From positions 1 through 43,081 of the forward strand of contig JACQZH010000017.1 of NCBI GenBank assembly GCA_016213925.1: a stretch of 43,081 nt of DNA. The letters run 5' to 3'. Under the pieces are notes generated by a model. The model was not told the DNA's origin and ran no database searches. It saw only the letters and a program-made list of their open reading frames with translations. Shown one piece after another: positions 6,888 through 15,859 of this stretch. The translations under genes were made by a program, and so were the position numbers. This DNA is from Candidatus Omnitrophota bacterium (lineage in GTDB: Bacteria; Omnitrophota; Gorgyraeia; B26-G9). The number at the start of each line of letters is the position of its first letter. Positions within the stretch are counted from its first letter, which is position 1.

Positions 6888-8210
6888 TTACTTTACCTGT
6901 TTTTTTTGAATTTGAATCTTTATCGGAGCTCCTTTAAAATTGTACTGTTCCCTGATTTTATTTTCAACATAACGCAAAACCGAATCTTTTACAAGCTCCG
7001 GCCTGTTAACTATTAAAACAAATGCAGGAGGAGCTTTTTTGATCTGCGTCAAATAATTAATTTTAAAAGCACCAAGCCCGGGGAAAGTTCTCATATGCTC
7101 ATTTATTTTTCCCAAGGTCTGTCCCAATTTATTCTGTTTTATTTTTCTCTGATAATTTCCCCAAGCATGCTTAACCAGATTAAGTGCAAATTCAACATTT
7201 TTCCCTTTTTTAGCAGAGCATAACACGATAAAAGCATAATTCATAAAAGGCGCTTTACGAGTAAACGTATTAATGCAATCATTCAAACTAACATTGAATA
7301 AATCAATTTTATTAACAGCGATAATGCAGCATTTTTCTTCTTCTTTCACCAAATCGAATATATGCAAATCATCTCTACAGATACCTTTCTGCGCTTCAAT
7401 AATAACAATACATACATCTGCGCGCTTAATTGCCTCAATGGTTCTTGAACGTGAGTAAATATCCAAGCTTCCGTGAGGCTTTTTTATCTGACGAATCCCG
7501 GCAGTATCAATAATCATAAACTTTTGACCACCAGCCATAAGTAGAGTATCAACCGAGTCCCTGGTCGTTCCTGGAGCATGGTCGACAATAACTCTTTCTT
7601 CTTTCAAAAGACGATTAAAAAACGAAGACTTTCCGACATTTGGCCGGCCAACTATCGCAATCTTCAAAATATCTTCTTCATCTGTAGTAGAACAGCCATA
7701 ACTAGACGCATCATCAATTTCTTCTTCAATCCCATCTAAAAGCGAATCAATGTTCAAGCCATGCAACGATGAAACAAATTTTGTATTTTTAAATCCTAGT
7801 TTATAGAATTCACTATAATTATCGATAAGCGCCATATTATCTACTTTATTAACCACAAGCATTATCTTCTTATTAAACTTGCGCAGATAATCCGCTACTT
7901 CATAATCTATTCCAATAAGACCGTCTTTAGCATCAACTATTAAAAGAAGCAGAGATGTTTCTTCTATAGCTTTTTTAGCTTGTTCAACAACAGCCTTATG
8001 CAAAGAAGACTCCGGCCTGACTATAAACCCTCCGGTATCAATAAGCAGAAATCTTGTTTTGCCCCAGCTAACCTCAGCATAAACACGGTCCCTAGTAACA
8101 CCGATTGTTGACTCTACTATTGCCTGCCGCCTTCCAACTAATCGGTTAAAAAGAGCAGATTTACCAACATTAGGCCTGCCGACCATTGCTACCGTAAATA
8201 ATTTTTTCAT
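6888..8210 (-). CDS. der: Ribosome-assembly GTPase Der (EngA)
   Basis: A tandem-GTPase protein needed for assembly of the 50S subunit. It has two G domains, each with its own GRPNVGKS P-loop (residues 11-18 and again near 187), DTGG/DTAG switch II motifs and NKVD/NKID specificity motifs. A C-terminal KH-like domain (about 350-440) follows. At 440 aa it is full length. The first in-frame ATG gives the canonical MKKLFTVAMVGRPN start. It overlaps pgsA by 4 nt and precedes plsY by one base. This operon also holds EF-4, so two translational GTPases are co-expressed. Confidence 0.97.
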   Translation of the reverse strand: MKKLFTVAMVGRPNVGKSALFNRLVGRRQAIVESTIGVTRDRVYAEVSWGKTRFLLIDTGGFIVRPESSLHKAVVEQAKKAIEETSLLLLIVDAKDGLIGIDYEVADYLRKFNKKIMLVVNKVDNMALIDNYSEFYKLGFKNTKFVSSLHGLNIDSLLDGIEEEIDDASSYGCSTTDEEDILKIAIVGRPNVGKSSFFNRLLKEERVIVDHAPGTTRDSVDTLLMAGGQKFMIIDTAGIRQIKKPHGSLDIYSRSRTIEAIKRADVCIVIIEAQKGICRDDLHIFDLVKEEEKCCIIAVNKIDLFNVSLNDCINTFTRKAPFMNYAFIVLCSAKKGKNVEFALNLVKHAWGNYQRKIKQNKLGQTLGKINEHMRTFPGLGAFKINYLTQIKKAPPAFVLIVNRPELVKDSVLRYVENKIREQYNFKGAPIKIQIQKKQVK

Positions 8211-8785
8211 AATAAAATATTATTAGCGCAATTTATATTAGCCGCATTAAGCATTTTTGTCCCTTTTAAGATATAATCGATTCCGGAAACAATCGTAAAA
8301 AACACTGCGATATCCCAAATTACAAAAACAAATCTAAACTGCAAAAGAATTCCTATAATAGTAACCATTTGAAAAAAAGTGGTGAACTTGCCTAAAAAAC
8401 TGGGACTAATTTTGAGGTTGCCGGTAATTACATGAATAAGTAAAGACCCTAGAGATAATATAATATCCCGTGAAATTACTAAAATAGAAATCCACATCGG
8501 CAATTTAATTTGTAAAGGTATATTGTTTGCTAAAGCCAGAGTAATAAAGCTAGAACTCAAAAGTAGCTTATCAGCCATAGGATCAAGAAAAGAACCAAGC
8601 TTTGTTTTTACTTTTCTTGTCCGGGCTATATAGCCATCCAATCCATCGCTGACAACCGCTATAAAAAAAATAGCCAGCGCTATAAACCTTAAAAAATCTT
8701 TTTCCGGAGTATAATAGACTATACTACCAATAAAAAACGGGATCAGGATTATCCTAAAAATAGATATCCAATTGGGTATATTCAT
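8207..8785 (-). CDS. pgsA: CDP-diacylglycerol-glycerol-3-phosphate 3-phosphatidyltransferase
   Basis: A membrane enzyme that makes phosphatidylglycerol phosphate from CDP-diacylglycerol and glycerol 3-phosphate. The CDP-alcohol phosphotransferase signature DG..AR........G...D...D is intact, with Asp50, Arg55, Gly64, Asp68 and Asp72, plus Asp47. The 192-aa length and membrane helices around the motif fit the family. Substrate choice within CDP-alcohol transferases is inferred from the N-terminal NIPNWISIFRIILIP pattern and the gpsA/plsY context. It overlaps der by 4 nt. Confidence 0.9.
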   Translation of the reverse strand: MNIPNWISIFRIILIPFFIGSIVYYTPEKDFLRFIALAIFFIAVVSDGLDGYIARTRKVKTKLGSFLDPMADKLLLSSSFITLALANNIPLQIKLPMWISILVISRDIILSLGSLLIHVITGNLKISPSFLGKFTTFFQMVTIIGILLQFRFVFVIWDIAVFFTIVSGIDYILKGTKMLNAANINCANNILL

Positions 8786-8808
8786 TTTTTATTTTCCGTT
8801 AACTTAAA

Positions 8809-9348
8809 TTATTCTATTATTCGCATCCTGTGCAAAGGCCAATATATAACTAAGGCTTTTCCAATTAAATTATTCTCAGGCACAAATCCCCAAAATCTGG
8901 AATCACGGCTATTTGCGCTATTATCACCAAGCACATAATAAAAATTTTCCGGTACTTTTACAATCTGCCCAACATCGCCATATGGCCCGCGGTTATAATA
9001 GAAATTACCGCTCAATCTCATATCGGTTTTTTCTTCCGCGTTAATGTAAATACGCCCATTTTTTATCTCAACATTTTCTAAAGGCTTAGCAATAAGTCTT
9101 TTTATATAAGCAGTTTTTGGATTCTCCGGATATTTAAAAACAACGACTTCCGCGCTTTCTGGTTTGCGAAATTTATAAATGAATTTACTTACCAAAATCC
9201 TATCGCCTTCCTTAAGAGTGGGATTCATCGAACCTGTCGGAATTTTAAAAGCTTGTATAACAAACGTTCTTATAATCAACGCCAAAACTAAAGCAATGAC
9301 AAAAGACTCCACATATTCACGAATAATGAATTTAGTTTTCTGATTCAT
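8809..9348 (-). CDS. lepB: Signal peptidase I
   Basis: A membrane-bound serine protease (S26A) that removes Sec signal peptides. One N-terminal membrane helix (about residues 14-32) precedes the nucleophile in PTGSMNPTL (Ser40) and the general-base lysine in YIKRLIAKP (Lys83). The structural motif GDNSANSRDSRFWGFVP closes the catalytic core. At 179 aa it is a compact form with one anchor, as in many Gram-positive and candidate-phylum enzymes. It follows lepA by 18 nt, the ancestral lepA-lepB pairing. Likely clients in the window are the C25 protease, the secretin and the porin-like protein. Confidence 0.95.
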   Translation of the reverse strand: MNQKTKFIIREYVESFVIALVLALIIRTFVIQAFKIPTGSMNPTLKEGDRILVSKFIYKFRKPESAEVVVFKYPENPKTAYIKRLIAKPLENVEIKNGRIYINAEEKTDMRLSGNFYYNRGPYGDVGQIVKVPENFYYVLGDNSANSRDSRFWGFVPENNLIGKALVIYWPLHRMRIIE

Positions 9349-9366
9349 AGACCTATCCTTTTCATC

Positions 9367-11157
9367 CTATAATTTTAAAACAGCCATGAAAGCTTCTTGA
9401 GGGATCTGAACTTTACCAAACTGTTTCATCCGTTTACGCCCTGCCTTTTGCTTTTCAAGAAGTTTCCTTTTTCTTGTTATATCACCGCCGTAGCATTTTG
9501 CGGTAACATTCTTTCCCATCGCTTTAACCGTTTCACGCGCAATCACCCTGGCACCAATCGCCGCCTGGATAGCAACCTCATAAAGCTGACGGGGGATTAC
9601 CTGCCGCAGTTTTTTTACTATTTCCCGGGAGATATATTGCGCCTTATCTTTATGAACCAGTAAAGATAACGCATCGCAAGGATCGCCATTTATAAGAATA
9701 TCCAGTTTTACCAGTTTCGTAACGCGATATCCAATTAATTCATAATCAAGAGAGCCGTATCCTTTTGTTAATGATTTTAGCTTGTCGTAGAAATCGACTA
9801 TTATCTCATTCAAAGGAAATTCATAAGTCAGCATCATTCTTTGCTCATCCAAAAATTCTTTAGTAATGTATATCCCGCGCTTTGATTGTGCTAAATTCAT
9901 AACCTCTCCAAGACTATCATGAGGCACAATCATAAATGCCTTAATATACGGCTCCTCAATATGTTCTATCTTCTGCGGCTCAGGAAACTTCGAAGGATTA
10001 TCAATTTCAATCACTTCATTATCTGTTTTTTTCACTCGGTAAACCACGCTCGGTGTAGTCGCAACAATATCAAGAGAAAATTCTCTTTCCAGCCGCTCCT
10101 GTATAATATCCATATGCAAAAGGCCTAAAAACCCGCATCGAAAACCAAAACCGAAAGAAGGGCTGCTTTCCGCTTCATAAACAAACCCTGCATCCGTTAA
10201 ACGCAGTTTCTGTAAAGCATCACGCAGATGGTCAAAGTCCTTACTGTTTACGGGATATAAACCGCAAAATACAAGCGGCTGAACTTTTTTAAACCCCGGA
10301 AGAGGTTTTTTTACCGGCCTCTTTAATTCAGTAATCGTATCGCCAATTAAAACCTCAGACGGCTCTTTGATATTACAGCAAATGTATCCAACCTCTCCCG
10401 CAAAAAGCTGTTCAACTTTTTTAAGATCAGGGGTAAATACTCCTGTCTCTAAAACTTCATAACGATTACCGGTCTGCATAAAATTTATATGCATTTTAGG
10501 AGAAATACATCCATCCACAACTCTTACATAGACAATTACACCTTTAAAATTATTAAACTCCGAATCAAAGATAAGCGCAGCCAGCGGGCTATTATCATCT
10601 GCTTTTGGCGCAGGCAGCCGCTCAATAACAGCTTCAAGAATTTCCTCCACTCCGGTTCCAGCCTTAGCACTTGCTAATAAAGGCTCTTCGTCAAGGCACA
10701 AAATATCTTCAATTTGATGCCTAATCGCTTCCGGATGCGCATGGGCAAGGTCTATTTTATTAATAACCGGAATTACTTTTAAACTATGATTACTTGCCAA
10801 ATAAAAGTTAGCTACTGTTTGCGCTTCAATGCCCTGGGTAGCATCTACCAGGAGCAATGCGCCTTCACAGGCGGAAAGAGACTTTGCTACTTCATAACTA
10901 AAATCCACATGACCTGGAGTATCAATCAGATTCAGCTGATACACCTTACCATTTTTCGACTTGTAGGACATGCGTACAGCTGACGCTTTAATAGTAATGC
11001 CGCGCTCTCGTTCAAGCTCCATATCATCAAGCATTTGCGCATGAAATTCCCTTTTATCAATAGTACTGGTGATTTCCAAAAAACGGTCAGCCAATGTTGA
11101 TTTTCCATGATCAATATGGGCTATAATACAAAAATTTCTAATCAACTGTTTTTTCAT
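9367..11157 (-). CDS. lepA: Elongation factor 4 (back-translocating GTPase)
   Basis: A ribosome-dependent GTPase acting on stalled or back-translocated ribosomes. The G1 motif AHIDHGKST is at residues 13-21, followed by [16 protein letters not shown] and NKIDL. EF-G-like domains lead to the LepA-specific C-terminal domain with [19 protein letters not shown]. The frame extends 4 codons upstream of the ATG at 11157. I prefer that ATG because it gives the family start MKKQLIRNF and an ATGA overlap with the phosphohexomutase stop. The protein is then 596 aa, the usual size. Confidence 0.97.
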   Translation of the reverse strand: MKKQLIRNFCIIAHIDHGKSTLADRFLEITSTIDKREFHAQMLDDMELERERGITIKASAVRMSYKSKNGKVYQLNLIDTPGHVDFSYEVAKSLSACEGALLLVDATQGIEAQTVANFYLASNHSLKVIPVINKIDLAHAHPEAIRHQIEDILCLDEEPLLASAKAGTGVEEILEAVIERLPAPKADDNSPLAALIFDSEFNNFKGVIVYVRVVDGCISPKMHINFMQTGNRYEVLETGVFTPDLKKVEQLFAGEVGYICCNIKEPSEVLIGDTITELKRPVKKPLPGFKKVQPLVFCGLYPVNSKDFDHLRDALQKLRLTDAGFVYEAESSPSFGFGFRCGFLGLLHMDIIQERLEREFSLDIVATTPSVVYRVKKTDNEVIEIDNPSKFPEPQKIEHIEEPYIKAFMIVPHDSLGEVMNLAQSKRGIYITKEFLDEQRMMLTYEFPLNEIIVDFYDKLKSLTKGYGSLDYELIGYRVTKLVKLDILINGDPCDALSLLVHKDKAQYISREIVKKLRQVIPRQLYEVAIQAAIGARVIARETVKAMGKNVTAKCYGGDITRKRKLLEKQKAGRKRMKQFGKVQIPQEAFMAVLKL

Positions 11158-12530
11158 AATAAAGCACACCCATATTCTATGAGATGCCGAGTGGTTTTAA
11201 TATTATTTGATTCCGCATAAATACGCACTATAGGTTCTGTCCCAGACGCCCTGATCAGCAGCCAGCTTTCGTCTTCAAGAATAAACTTTGTCCCATCATA
11301 TGTTTTCACATCAATGACTTTTCTATTATTAATCCTAACCGGATTACTAATTTTTTTCGGCGCTTTAGCTTTAACATCCTTTCGCAAATAAACATACCGT
11401 CCGAAGTTAGATTCTAATTCATAAATAATTTCTCTAATTGCCTTACGCCGGTAAGCCATAAGTTCAAGCAGTAAAAGCCCGGACAAAATACCGTCACGTT
11501 CAGGCATATACCCCTTAAATCCAATCCCCCCTGATTCCTCCCCGCCGAGGAGGACATCTTCTTTAAGCATCTTTGAAGCTATGTTTTTAAATCCGACACT
11601 GACTTCCTCAAAAGGCAGTTTGTAATACTCTACTATTTTGTTAACCATTGTAGTCGTATTAATACTTTTAATAACTTTCCCCCGCATTTTTTTATTCTCA
11701 ATTAAATGATACAGCAAAAGACAAATTGCCATATGCGAATTTATAAATCCACCATCCGGACACATCGCCCCGATCCGGTCTGCATCGCCATCAAGCGCCA
11801 AAGCAAGGTCGCATTTAACTTCTTTGACTTTCTTTGTTAATGCAGCCAGATTTTCCTTTATCGGCTCTGGGTTGACCTGACCAAAAAGGACATCTCGTTC
11901 AGACCTAATTCCTAACACTTGAATAGTTGTATCTTTAAGGATTTCTTCCAATATACCACTTCCGGTTCCATGCATTGAATCAACTATAACTTTAAACTTT
12001 TGTTTAGCTAGAATTTTAAAGTTCAAATATCCTTTGATGAATTTAATATACGGCGTAATTATCTTTACCGTCTCTATTTTTCCCATCTTCCTGCTAGTCG
12101 TAGACACTTTTTTTAAGGTATAAATTGCCTTTTCTAAAACCTGGGTAGTTTCTTTACCAGCTGAAGCGCCAAACTCATTTTTAATTTTTATCCCGTTAAA
12201 TATCGCCGGGTTATGGCTGGCAGTCACAATAATTCCTAACGGCAGTTTGTTCTGGCGGATATAGCAGCTTACCGCCGGAGTCGGCACCGCAGTATTGGTA
12301 AACAACATATAAAGCCCCCGGCCAGCTAAAATTTTAACAACTTCACCTGCAAACTTTTCGGACAAAAAACGGTTATCATAACCAACAATTATTTTTTTTG
12401 TTTTTAATTTTTTTTTATTTTTACTGACAAAATATTCCGCGATAGCATAAGCAATACGTCTTATATTATCAAATGTAAAATCATCCGCTATTACGCCACG
12501 AAATCCGTCTGTCCCAAACTTTATCTGCAT
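11154..12530 (-). CDS. Phosphohexomutase (phosphoglucomutase/phosphomannomutase family)
   Basis: An alpha-D-phosphohexomutase that moves phosphate between C1 and C6 of a hexose. Visible motifs are the phosphoserine loop [11 protein letters not shown] (Ser105), the metal loop [10 protein letters not shown] (around residue 245), the sugar-specificity loop GGEESGG, and the phosphate-binding [12 protein letters not shown] at the C-terminus. The GEESGG form is common in enzymes acting on glucose and mannose phosphates; GlmM proteins instead have GEQSGH, so GlmM is unlikely. Its length of 458 aa is normal. It overlaps rpe by 10 nt and lepA by 4 nt. Whether glucose or mannose phosphate is preferred cannot be told. 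Confidence 0.9.
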   Translation of the reverse strand: MQIKFGTDGFRGVIADDFTFDNIRRIAYAIAEYFVSKNKKKLKTKKIIVGYDNRFLSEKFAGEVVKILAGRGLYMLFTNTAVPTPAVSCYIRQNKLPLGIIVTASHNPAIFNGIKIKNEFGASAGKETTQVLEKAIYTLKKVSTTSRKMGKIETVKIITPYIKFIKGYLNFKILAKQKFKVIVDSMHGTGSGILEEILKDTTIQVLGIRSERDVLFGQVNPEPIKENLAALTKKVKEVKCDLALALDGDADRIGAMCPDGGFINSHMAICLLLYHLIENKKMRGKVIKSINTTTMVNKIVEYYKLPFEEVSVGFKNIASKMLKEDVLLGGEESGGIGFKGYMPERDGILSGLLLLELMAYRRKAIREIIYELESNFGRYVYLRKDVKAKAPKKISNPVRINNRKVIDVKTYDGTKFILEDESWLLIRASGTEPIVRIYAESNNIKTTRHLIEYGCALL

Positions 12531-13174
12531 TGTCTTAGTTTTTCTACCATCTTAATTCTGTTTCTGTCACCAAAAATATACGATCCAGCAACAAGCACAT
12601 TAGCCCCTGCTCTAATGGCTAACTTAGCAGTAACGTCATTTATGCCGCCATCAATTTCTATATCTTTATGATATATTTTTCTAAGTTTTATAATTTTCGG
12701 CAAAACTTCTTCTTTAAAAGGCTGTCCGGCAAACCCCGGATTAACACTCATAACCAGAATCATATTAGTCAAATTAAGAAATTCCCTTAACTTTTCTAAA
12801 GGAGTTGCCGGATTAATGCTGATTCCAAATTTTATCTTATTCAAATCAAGTTTTTCCTTGATTTTCCTAATTTCATTTTTCGCGCAGGTTTCAAGATGCA
12901 CTGTTATAATATCACTTCCAGCTTTAATAAAATCATCTAAATAGGCTAAAGGATTATTGATCATCAAATGAACATCGAACGGAAGCCTTGTATGCTTTCT
13001 AATATCTTTAATTACTACCGGGCCAATTGTAATATTGGGAACAAAATGCCCGTCCATAACATCAATGTGGATAAGATCTGCTTTGGCTCTTTCCATAGCC
13101 TTAATTTCCTTGCCAAGTTGGCTAAAATCCGCCGATAAAATCGATGGCGCAATCAAAATCTTCCTGCTTTTCAT
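12521..13174 (-). CDS. rpe: Ribulose-phosphate 3-epimerase
   Basis: A TIM-barrel enzyme that interconverts ribulose 5-phosphate and xylulose 5-phosphate in the pentose phosphate pathway. The 217-aa sequence shows APSILSADFSQLG, the metal ligands and catalytic Asp in HIDVMDGHFVPN and DVHLM, VNPGFAGQ, and the phosphate-binding DGGIN with a following VAGSYIF. The ATG at 13174 has GGGAG 7 nt upstream. The ATG overlaps (ATGA) the stop of a possible 40-codon reading frame upstream. It forms a carbohydrate pair with the phosphohexomutase. Confidence 0.96.
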   Translation of the reverse strand: MKSRKILIAPSILSADFSQLGKEIKAMERAKADLIHIDVMDGHFVPNITIGPVVIKDIRKHTRLPFDVHLMINNPLAYLDDFIKAGSDIITVHLETCAKNEIRKIKEKLDLNKIKFGISINPATPLEKLREFLNLTNMILVMSVNPGFAGQPFKEEVLPKIIKLRKIYHKDIEIDGGINDVTAKLAIRAGANVLVAGSYIFGDRNRIKMVEKLRQCR

Positions 13175-13293
13175 ATTTTCTCCCAGTAAAACTCCCTCGG
13201 CCCGCTCTGCAATCCCAATAATTGCGTATACTTAGTCCTGAAAGTTCCAAAGGAATTTATCAGGAAAAAGCCACGCAAGCCCTCGTGCTTCAA
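13171..13293 (-). CDS. Possible 40-codon gene between M16 peptidase and rpe
   Basis: A frame starting at TTG 13293 (ACAGGG 6 nt upstream) reads MKHEGLRGFFLINSFGTFR and on to SGPREFYWEKI. It stops in an ATGA overlap with rpe. The frame is open further upstream to a TAA inside the peptidase gene, so it may instead be a remnant of a longer gene. The other frame, in phase with the peptidase, is also open for about 38 codons after the TGA. The region contains palindromes, so both frames may be accidental in non-coding repeat DNA. No family is recognised. Confidence 0.25.
   Translation of the reverse strand: MKHEGLRGFFLINSFGTFRTKYTQLLGLQSGPREFYWEKI
13237..13264. repeat. Near-perfect intergenic palindrome (REP-like)
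   Basis: CCTGAAAGTTCC and GGAATTTATCAGG form a hairpin of about 12 bp around a 3-nt loop. About 50 nt away, near 13309-13326, CCGCAAGCTAAAGCCTGG resembles the CCTCAGGCTAAAGCCTGCGG palindrome at 30041-30060. The 171-nt gap is more GC-rich than other intergenic DNA here. This could be a repeated extragenic palindrome family or an mRNA processing structure. Confidence 0.35.
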
Positions 13294-13345
13294 ACGAATC
13301 CCTGTCCATCCGCAAGCTAAAGCCTGGAGATTTCCAGCGAAGAGT

Positions 13346-14629
13346 TCAAAATGAATTTAAAATCCTAGCGGCTTCTTTTTCTCGCGCATTATCAAGTGGC
13401 CCAACAATTGCGCAGTTCAACCCTTCTTTTTTAAAAATAATTTCAGCCGCTTTAACGATATCTTTAGGCTGGACTTGTTTTACTTTCTTTACAACATCAG
13501 CAACAGTTTCCAGTTTTGATTTTACCATTATGCCCTCTCCTATCCAAAACATATGATCCATCATATCTTCGAGCCCCATCAGCAAATGACCGATGTAATA
13601 ATCTTTTGCCCTTTTAAGCTCATCCTCAGCTGGTTTCTTTCTTGAAATTCTATTTAATTCTTTTTGTATAATAGTCATGGCTACTTCAAGCTTTTCATTA
13701 ACAATCCCGCTGCTTATAACAAAACATCCCGTATCATCAAAAAGTTTTATCCCCGTGCTAATTTCGTAGGCAAGGCTTCTCTTCTCCCTTACCTCATTAA
13801 ATAAGCGGCTTGACATATTAGCGCCAAGAATTACATGCAAAAGAATTAATGCATATTTAAGCGGATGCTCCCGTTCAAACGCATGAAACCCCAGAGAGAT
13901 ATGCATTTGCTCGGTGTTTTTACTTATAAACTTAAATTGCGGTTTTTTTTGAGATACCGATACCTTTTCGAAATTAATTTTTTTTTCACTTTTAAAACTA
14001 CTCCAATCTTTTTTTAGCACTGATTTTATATTTAAAACCAGTTCATCGTGTTCTATATTGCCAGCGCAGCAAATAAGCATGTTATTAAAAATATAATGTT
14101 TATTTTTATATTCAATTAAATCATTTCGCTTAATGGAATTTAATGTTTTGAAATTTCCTGCTAGATTTCTGCCTAACGGATTGTTTGGCCATAATAGTTT
14201 AATCATTTCATCATAAACCAAATGATGCGGCAAATCATAATACATTCTAATTTCTTCAAAAATTACTAACTTTTCCTTATCTATATCGTTTTTTTTCAGC
14301 AGAGGATTAAGGCTAATATCAAACAACACATCCAACGCCTGTCTTTTATTAGAATCAAGCACTTTCGCCAGATAGCATGTGAGCTCTTCAGAAGTGAAAG
14401 CATTTAAAACCCCGCCAGTTCCTTCAATTTCTTCCTTTATTTGGCGAAAATTACGGTTTTTAGTACCTTTGAATACTAAATGCTCAATAAAATGAGATAC
14501 CCCGCTCAAGTGCTCAGATTCATGTCTTCCGCCTGCCCCAATCCAAACCCCCATTGCCACAGAACGAATTTTATGTTTTGTAAAAGAAGCAACTTTCAGG
14601 CCATTTTCTAATGTAGTAACATTATACAT
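13346..14629 (-). CDS. M16 family zinc peptidase (pitrilysin-like, short form)
   Basis: A zinc metallopeptidase of the processing-protease type. The inverted zinc motif HFIEH (His46, Glu49, His50) is in SGVSHFIEHLVFKGT, with the third ligand about 76 residues downstream in the VIFEEIRMYYD segment. The second domain carries the usual substrate-grip region (MSSRLFNEVREKRSLAYEIS). Its length of 427 aa is the single-chain M16B size. No signal peptide is seen, so it is probably cytoplasmic. It is the first gene of a long operon and has a consensus promoter 55 nt upstream. Substrates in the M16B class are generally unknown. Confidence 0.92.
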   Translation of the reverse strand: MYNVTTLENGLKVASFTKHKIRSVAMGVWIGAGGRHESEHLSGVSHFIEHLVFKGTKNRNFRQIKEEIEGTGGVLNAFTSEELTCYLAKVLDSNKRQALDVLFDISLNPLLKKNDIDKEKLVIFEEIRMYYDLPHHLVYDEMIKLLWPNNPLGRNLAGNFKTLNSIKRNDLIEYKNKHYIFNNMLICCAGNIEHDELVLNIKSVLKKDWSSFKSEKKINFEKVSVSQKKPQFKFISKNTEQMHISLGFHAFEREHPLKYALILLHVILGANMSSRLFNEVREKRSLAYEISTGIKLFDDTGCFVISSGIVNEKLEVAMTIIQKELNRISRKKPAEDELKRAKDYYIGHLLMGLEDMMDHMFWIGEGIMVKSKLETVADVVKKVKQVQPKDIVKAAEIIFKKEGLNCAIVGPLDNAREKEAARILNSF

Positions 14630-14683
14630 TTTTTTGAAATCTTTTCATGTAGTTAAGAAAACTGGTAAACTGTTAACCTTTAG

Positions 14684-14712
14684 ATTTTACTTATTTTATG
14701 CCATTATGTCAA
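14684..14712 (-). promoter_or_regulatory. Sigma-70 promoter of the M16-to-gpsA operon
   Basis: On the minus strand TTGACA (14707-14712), a 17-nt spacer and TAAAAT (14684-14689) match the housekeeping consensus closely. It lies about 55 nt before the M16 peptidase start and immediately downstream of the terminator of the 65-aa gene. It probably drives all genes down to gpsA. Confidence 0.8.
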
Positions 14713-14745
14713 TTAAAAAAAGCACTTAATTCTATTCCTGAACAT

Positions 14746-14783
14746 AAAAAAAAACGCATCCGTTTTTTGAAACACGGATGCGT
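14746..14783 (-). terminator. Rho-independent terminator of the 65-aa gene
   Basis: On the minus strand a perfect 10-bp stem ACGCATCCGT/ACGGATGCGT with a 10-nt loop is followed by nine T. It begins 21 nt after the stop of the 65-aa gene and separates it cleanly from the next operon. Confidence 0.92.
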
Positions 14784-14804
14784 ACTAAATTTTAATTATT
14801 TAAC

Positions 14805-15002
14805 TCAATGTTTTATCGTCTGCTTTAATTCAGCCAAATTCTTAGTCATTCTAATACAGAGGGCGTATTTTGATACATATAACTCATTTTGCACGAAAAA
14901 GTAGTATGCTATATACAAAGCACCGATCAAATGTACTTCATTACTGCCCGGCTCTTGCTGTACCTGGAATCTCCTTTGAATAAATAAGTTATTGCTATTC
15001 AT
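14805..15002 (-). CDS. Orphan 65-aa protein with complete expression signals
   Basis: A stand-alone small gene, well supported by its signals. A consensus promoter lies 82-110 nt upstream, AAAGGAGG is 5-6 nt before the ATG, and a perfect terminator follows. The product has a polar N-terminus (MNSNNLFIQRRFQVQQEPGS), a hydrophobic or aromatic middle (IGALYIAYYFFV) and a basic C-terminus (RMTKNLAELKQTIKH). The hydrophobic part is short for a membrane helix. I recognise no family. Strong promoter plus monocistronic design suggests a highly expressed regulator or structural microprotein. Confidence 0.75.
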   Translation of the reverse strand: MNSNNLFIQRRFQVQQEPGSNEVHLIGALYIAYYFFVQNELYVSKYALCIRMTKNLAELKQTIKH

Positions 15003-15083
15003 TGCGCCCTCCTTTCGTAAAATTTTAAATACTTTTAAAATGTTCTTAAATTATTGATAAAAAAAATACTTATCTATGTTATT

Positions 15084-15112
15084 AGTATAGCATTTTAAAG
15101 CGAATTTGTCAA
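15084..15112 (-). promoter_or_regulatory. Consensus sigma-70 promoter of the 65-aa gene
   Basis: TTGACA (15107-15112), 17-nt spacer, TATACT (15084-15089) on the minus strand. This is the closest match to consensus in the window. It leaves a leader of about 75 nt before the ATG at 15002. It starts only 19 nt past the stop of the outer-membrane protein remnant. Confidence 0.88.
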
Positions 15113-15131
15113 GAAAAGTGTAATTTTTATA

Positions 15132-15859
15132 TTAAAATTTAACAGTAGCACCGATTTGATGAGTATAATCCTGCATTCCAGCAGGCGCATCCTGCCAGGC
15201 AATAAACGTATAATCAACGTAATACGTTACTTCTTCTATATTTAGATGATCTGTCCTTTGGCAGCCCAATCCAAGGCTATATTTATATTTTCAAGCAGGA
15301 AACCAAAAGTAACATCCTGATTGATATACCATAAATACCCCAGATTTATACTAATAACCGCATCAGTATTACTAACACCAATAACTTCAGCGTCGAAGTA
15401 ATAATAATTAAGCCCTACACCTACGGACATTTCCGGGGCAAAAGAAAAATTTCTCCCATAGGAAATTCCTGCCTGCCATAATGAAGTATTTACATTTTTC
15501 TCCTGATCATCAAATCCGCTATTATGAAAATACATGCCAATTCCACCCAAACTGCCGTATTCCTCATGATATGCTTTTTTAAGCGGCTGGGCAAACGCAG
15601 CATAATCATCGCTAACAAAATCCGCACTTACATAATCATCGCGGTTATTAATTATTCCAGAATAAGTAAATTCTTTTTCCTGCTGCCAGGCCAACCCCGC
15701 AGGATTCCAGCTCGCAGCATGAACATCATCAGATAAAGCTATATAAGCGCCTCCAAGCGAAATCGGCCTGCCACCGCCCTCGGCAGCTAAACACGCACCC
15801 CAAATATTCATTAGGCAAAAAATTATCAAAAATTGGTAAATAATCTTTAAATATTTCAT
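15132..15859 (-). pseudogene. PorV/PorQ-like outer-membrane beta-barrel protein, frameshifted
   Basis: The start at ATG 15859 has AAGGAG 7 nt upstream, and the ATG overlaps the C25 protease stop (ATGA). A signal peptide (to about CLAAEG) is followed by GRPISLGGAYIALSDD and SWNPAGLAW, the hallmark N-terminus of PorV/UPF0164-type barrels. The frame ends at 15242 after DWAAKGQII. In the +1 frame the sequence continues as barrel-like strands (EEVTYYVDYTFIAWQDAPAG) and ends IGATVKF at 15132. A terminal aromatic residue is what the BAM machinery recognises. The product would be about 240 aa, shorter than the usual 280-320, so an internal loss plus frameshift is likely, or an assembly error. Confidence 0.75.
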
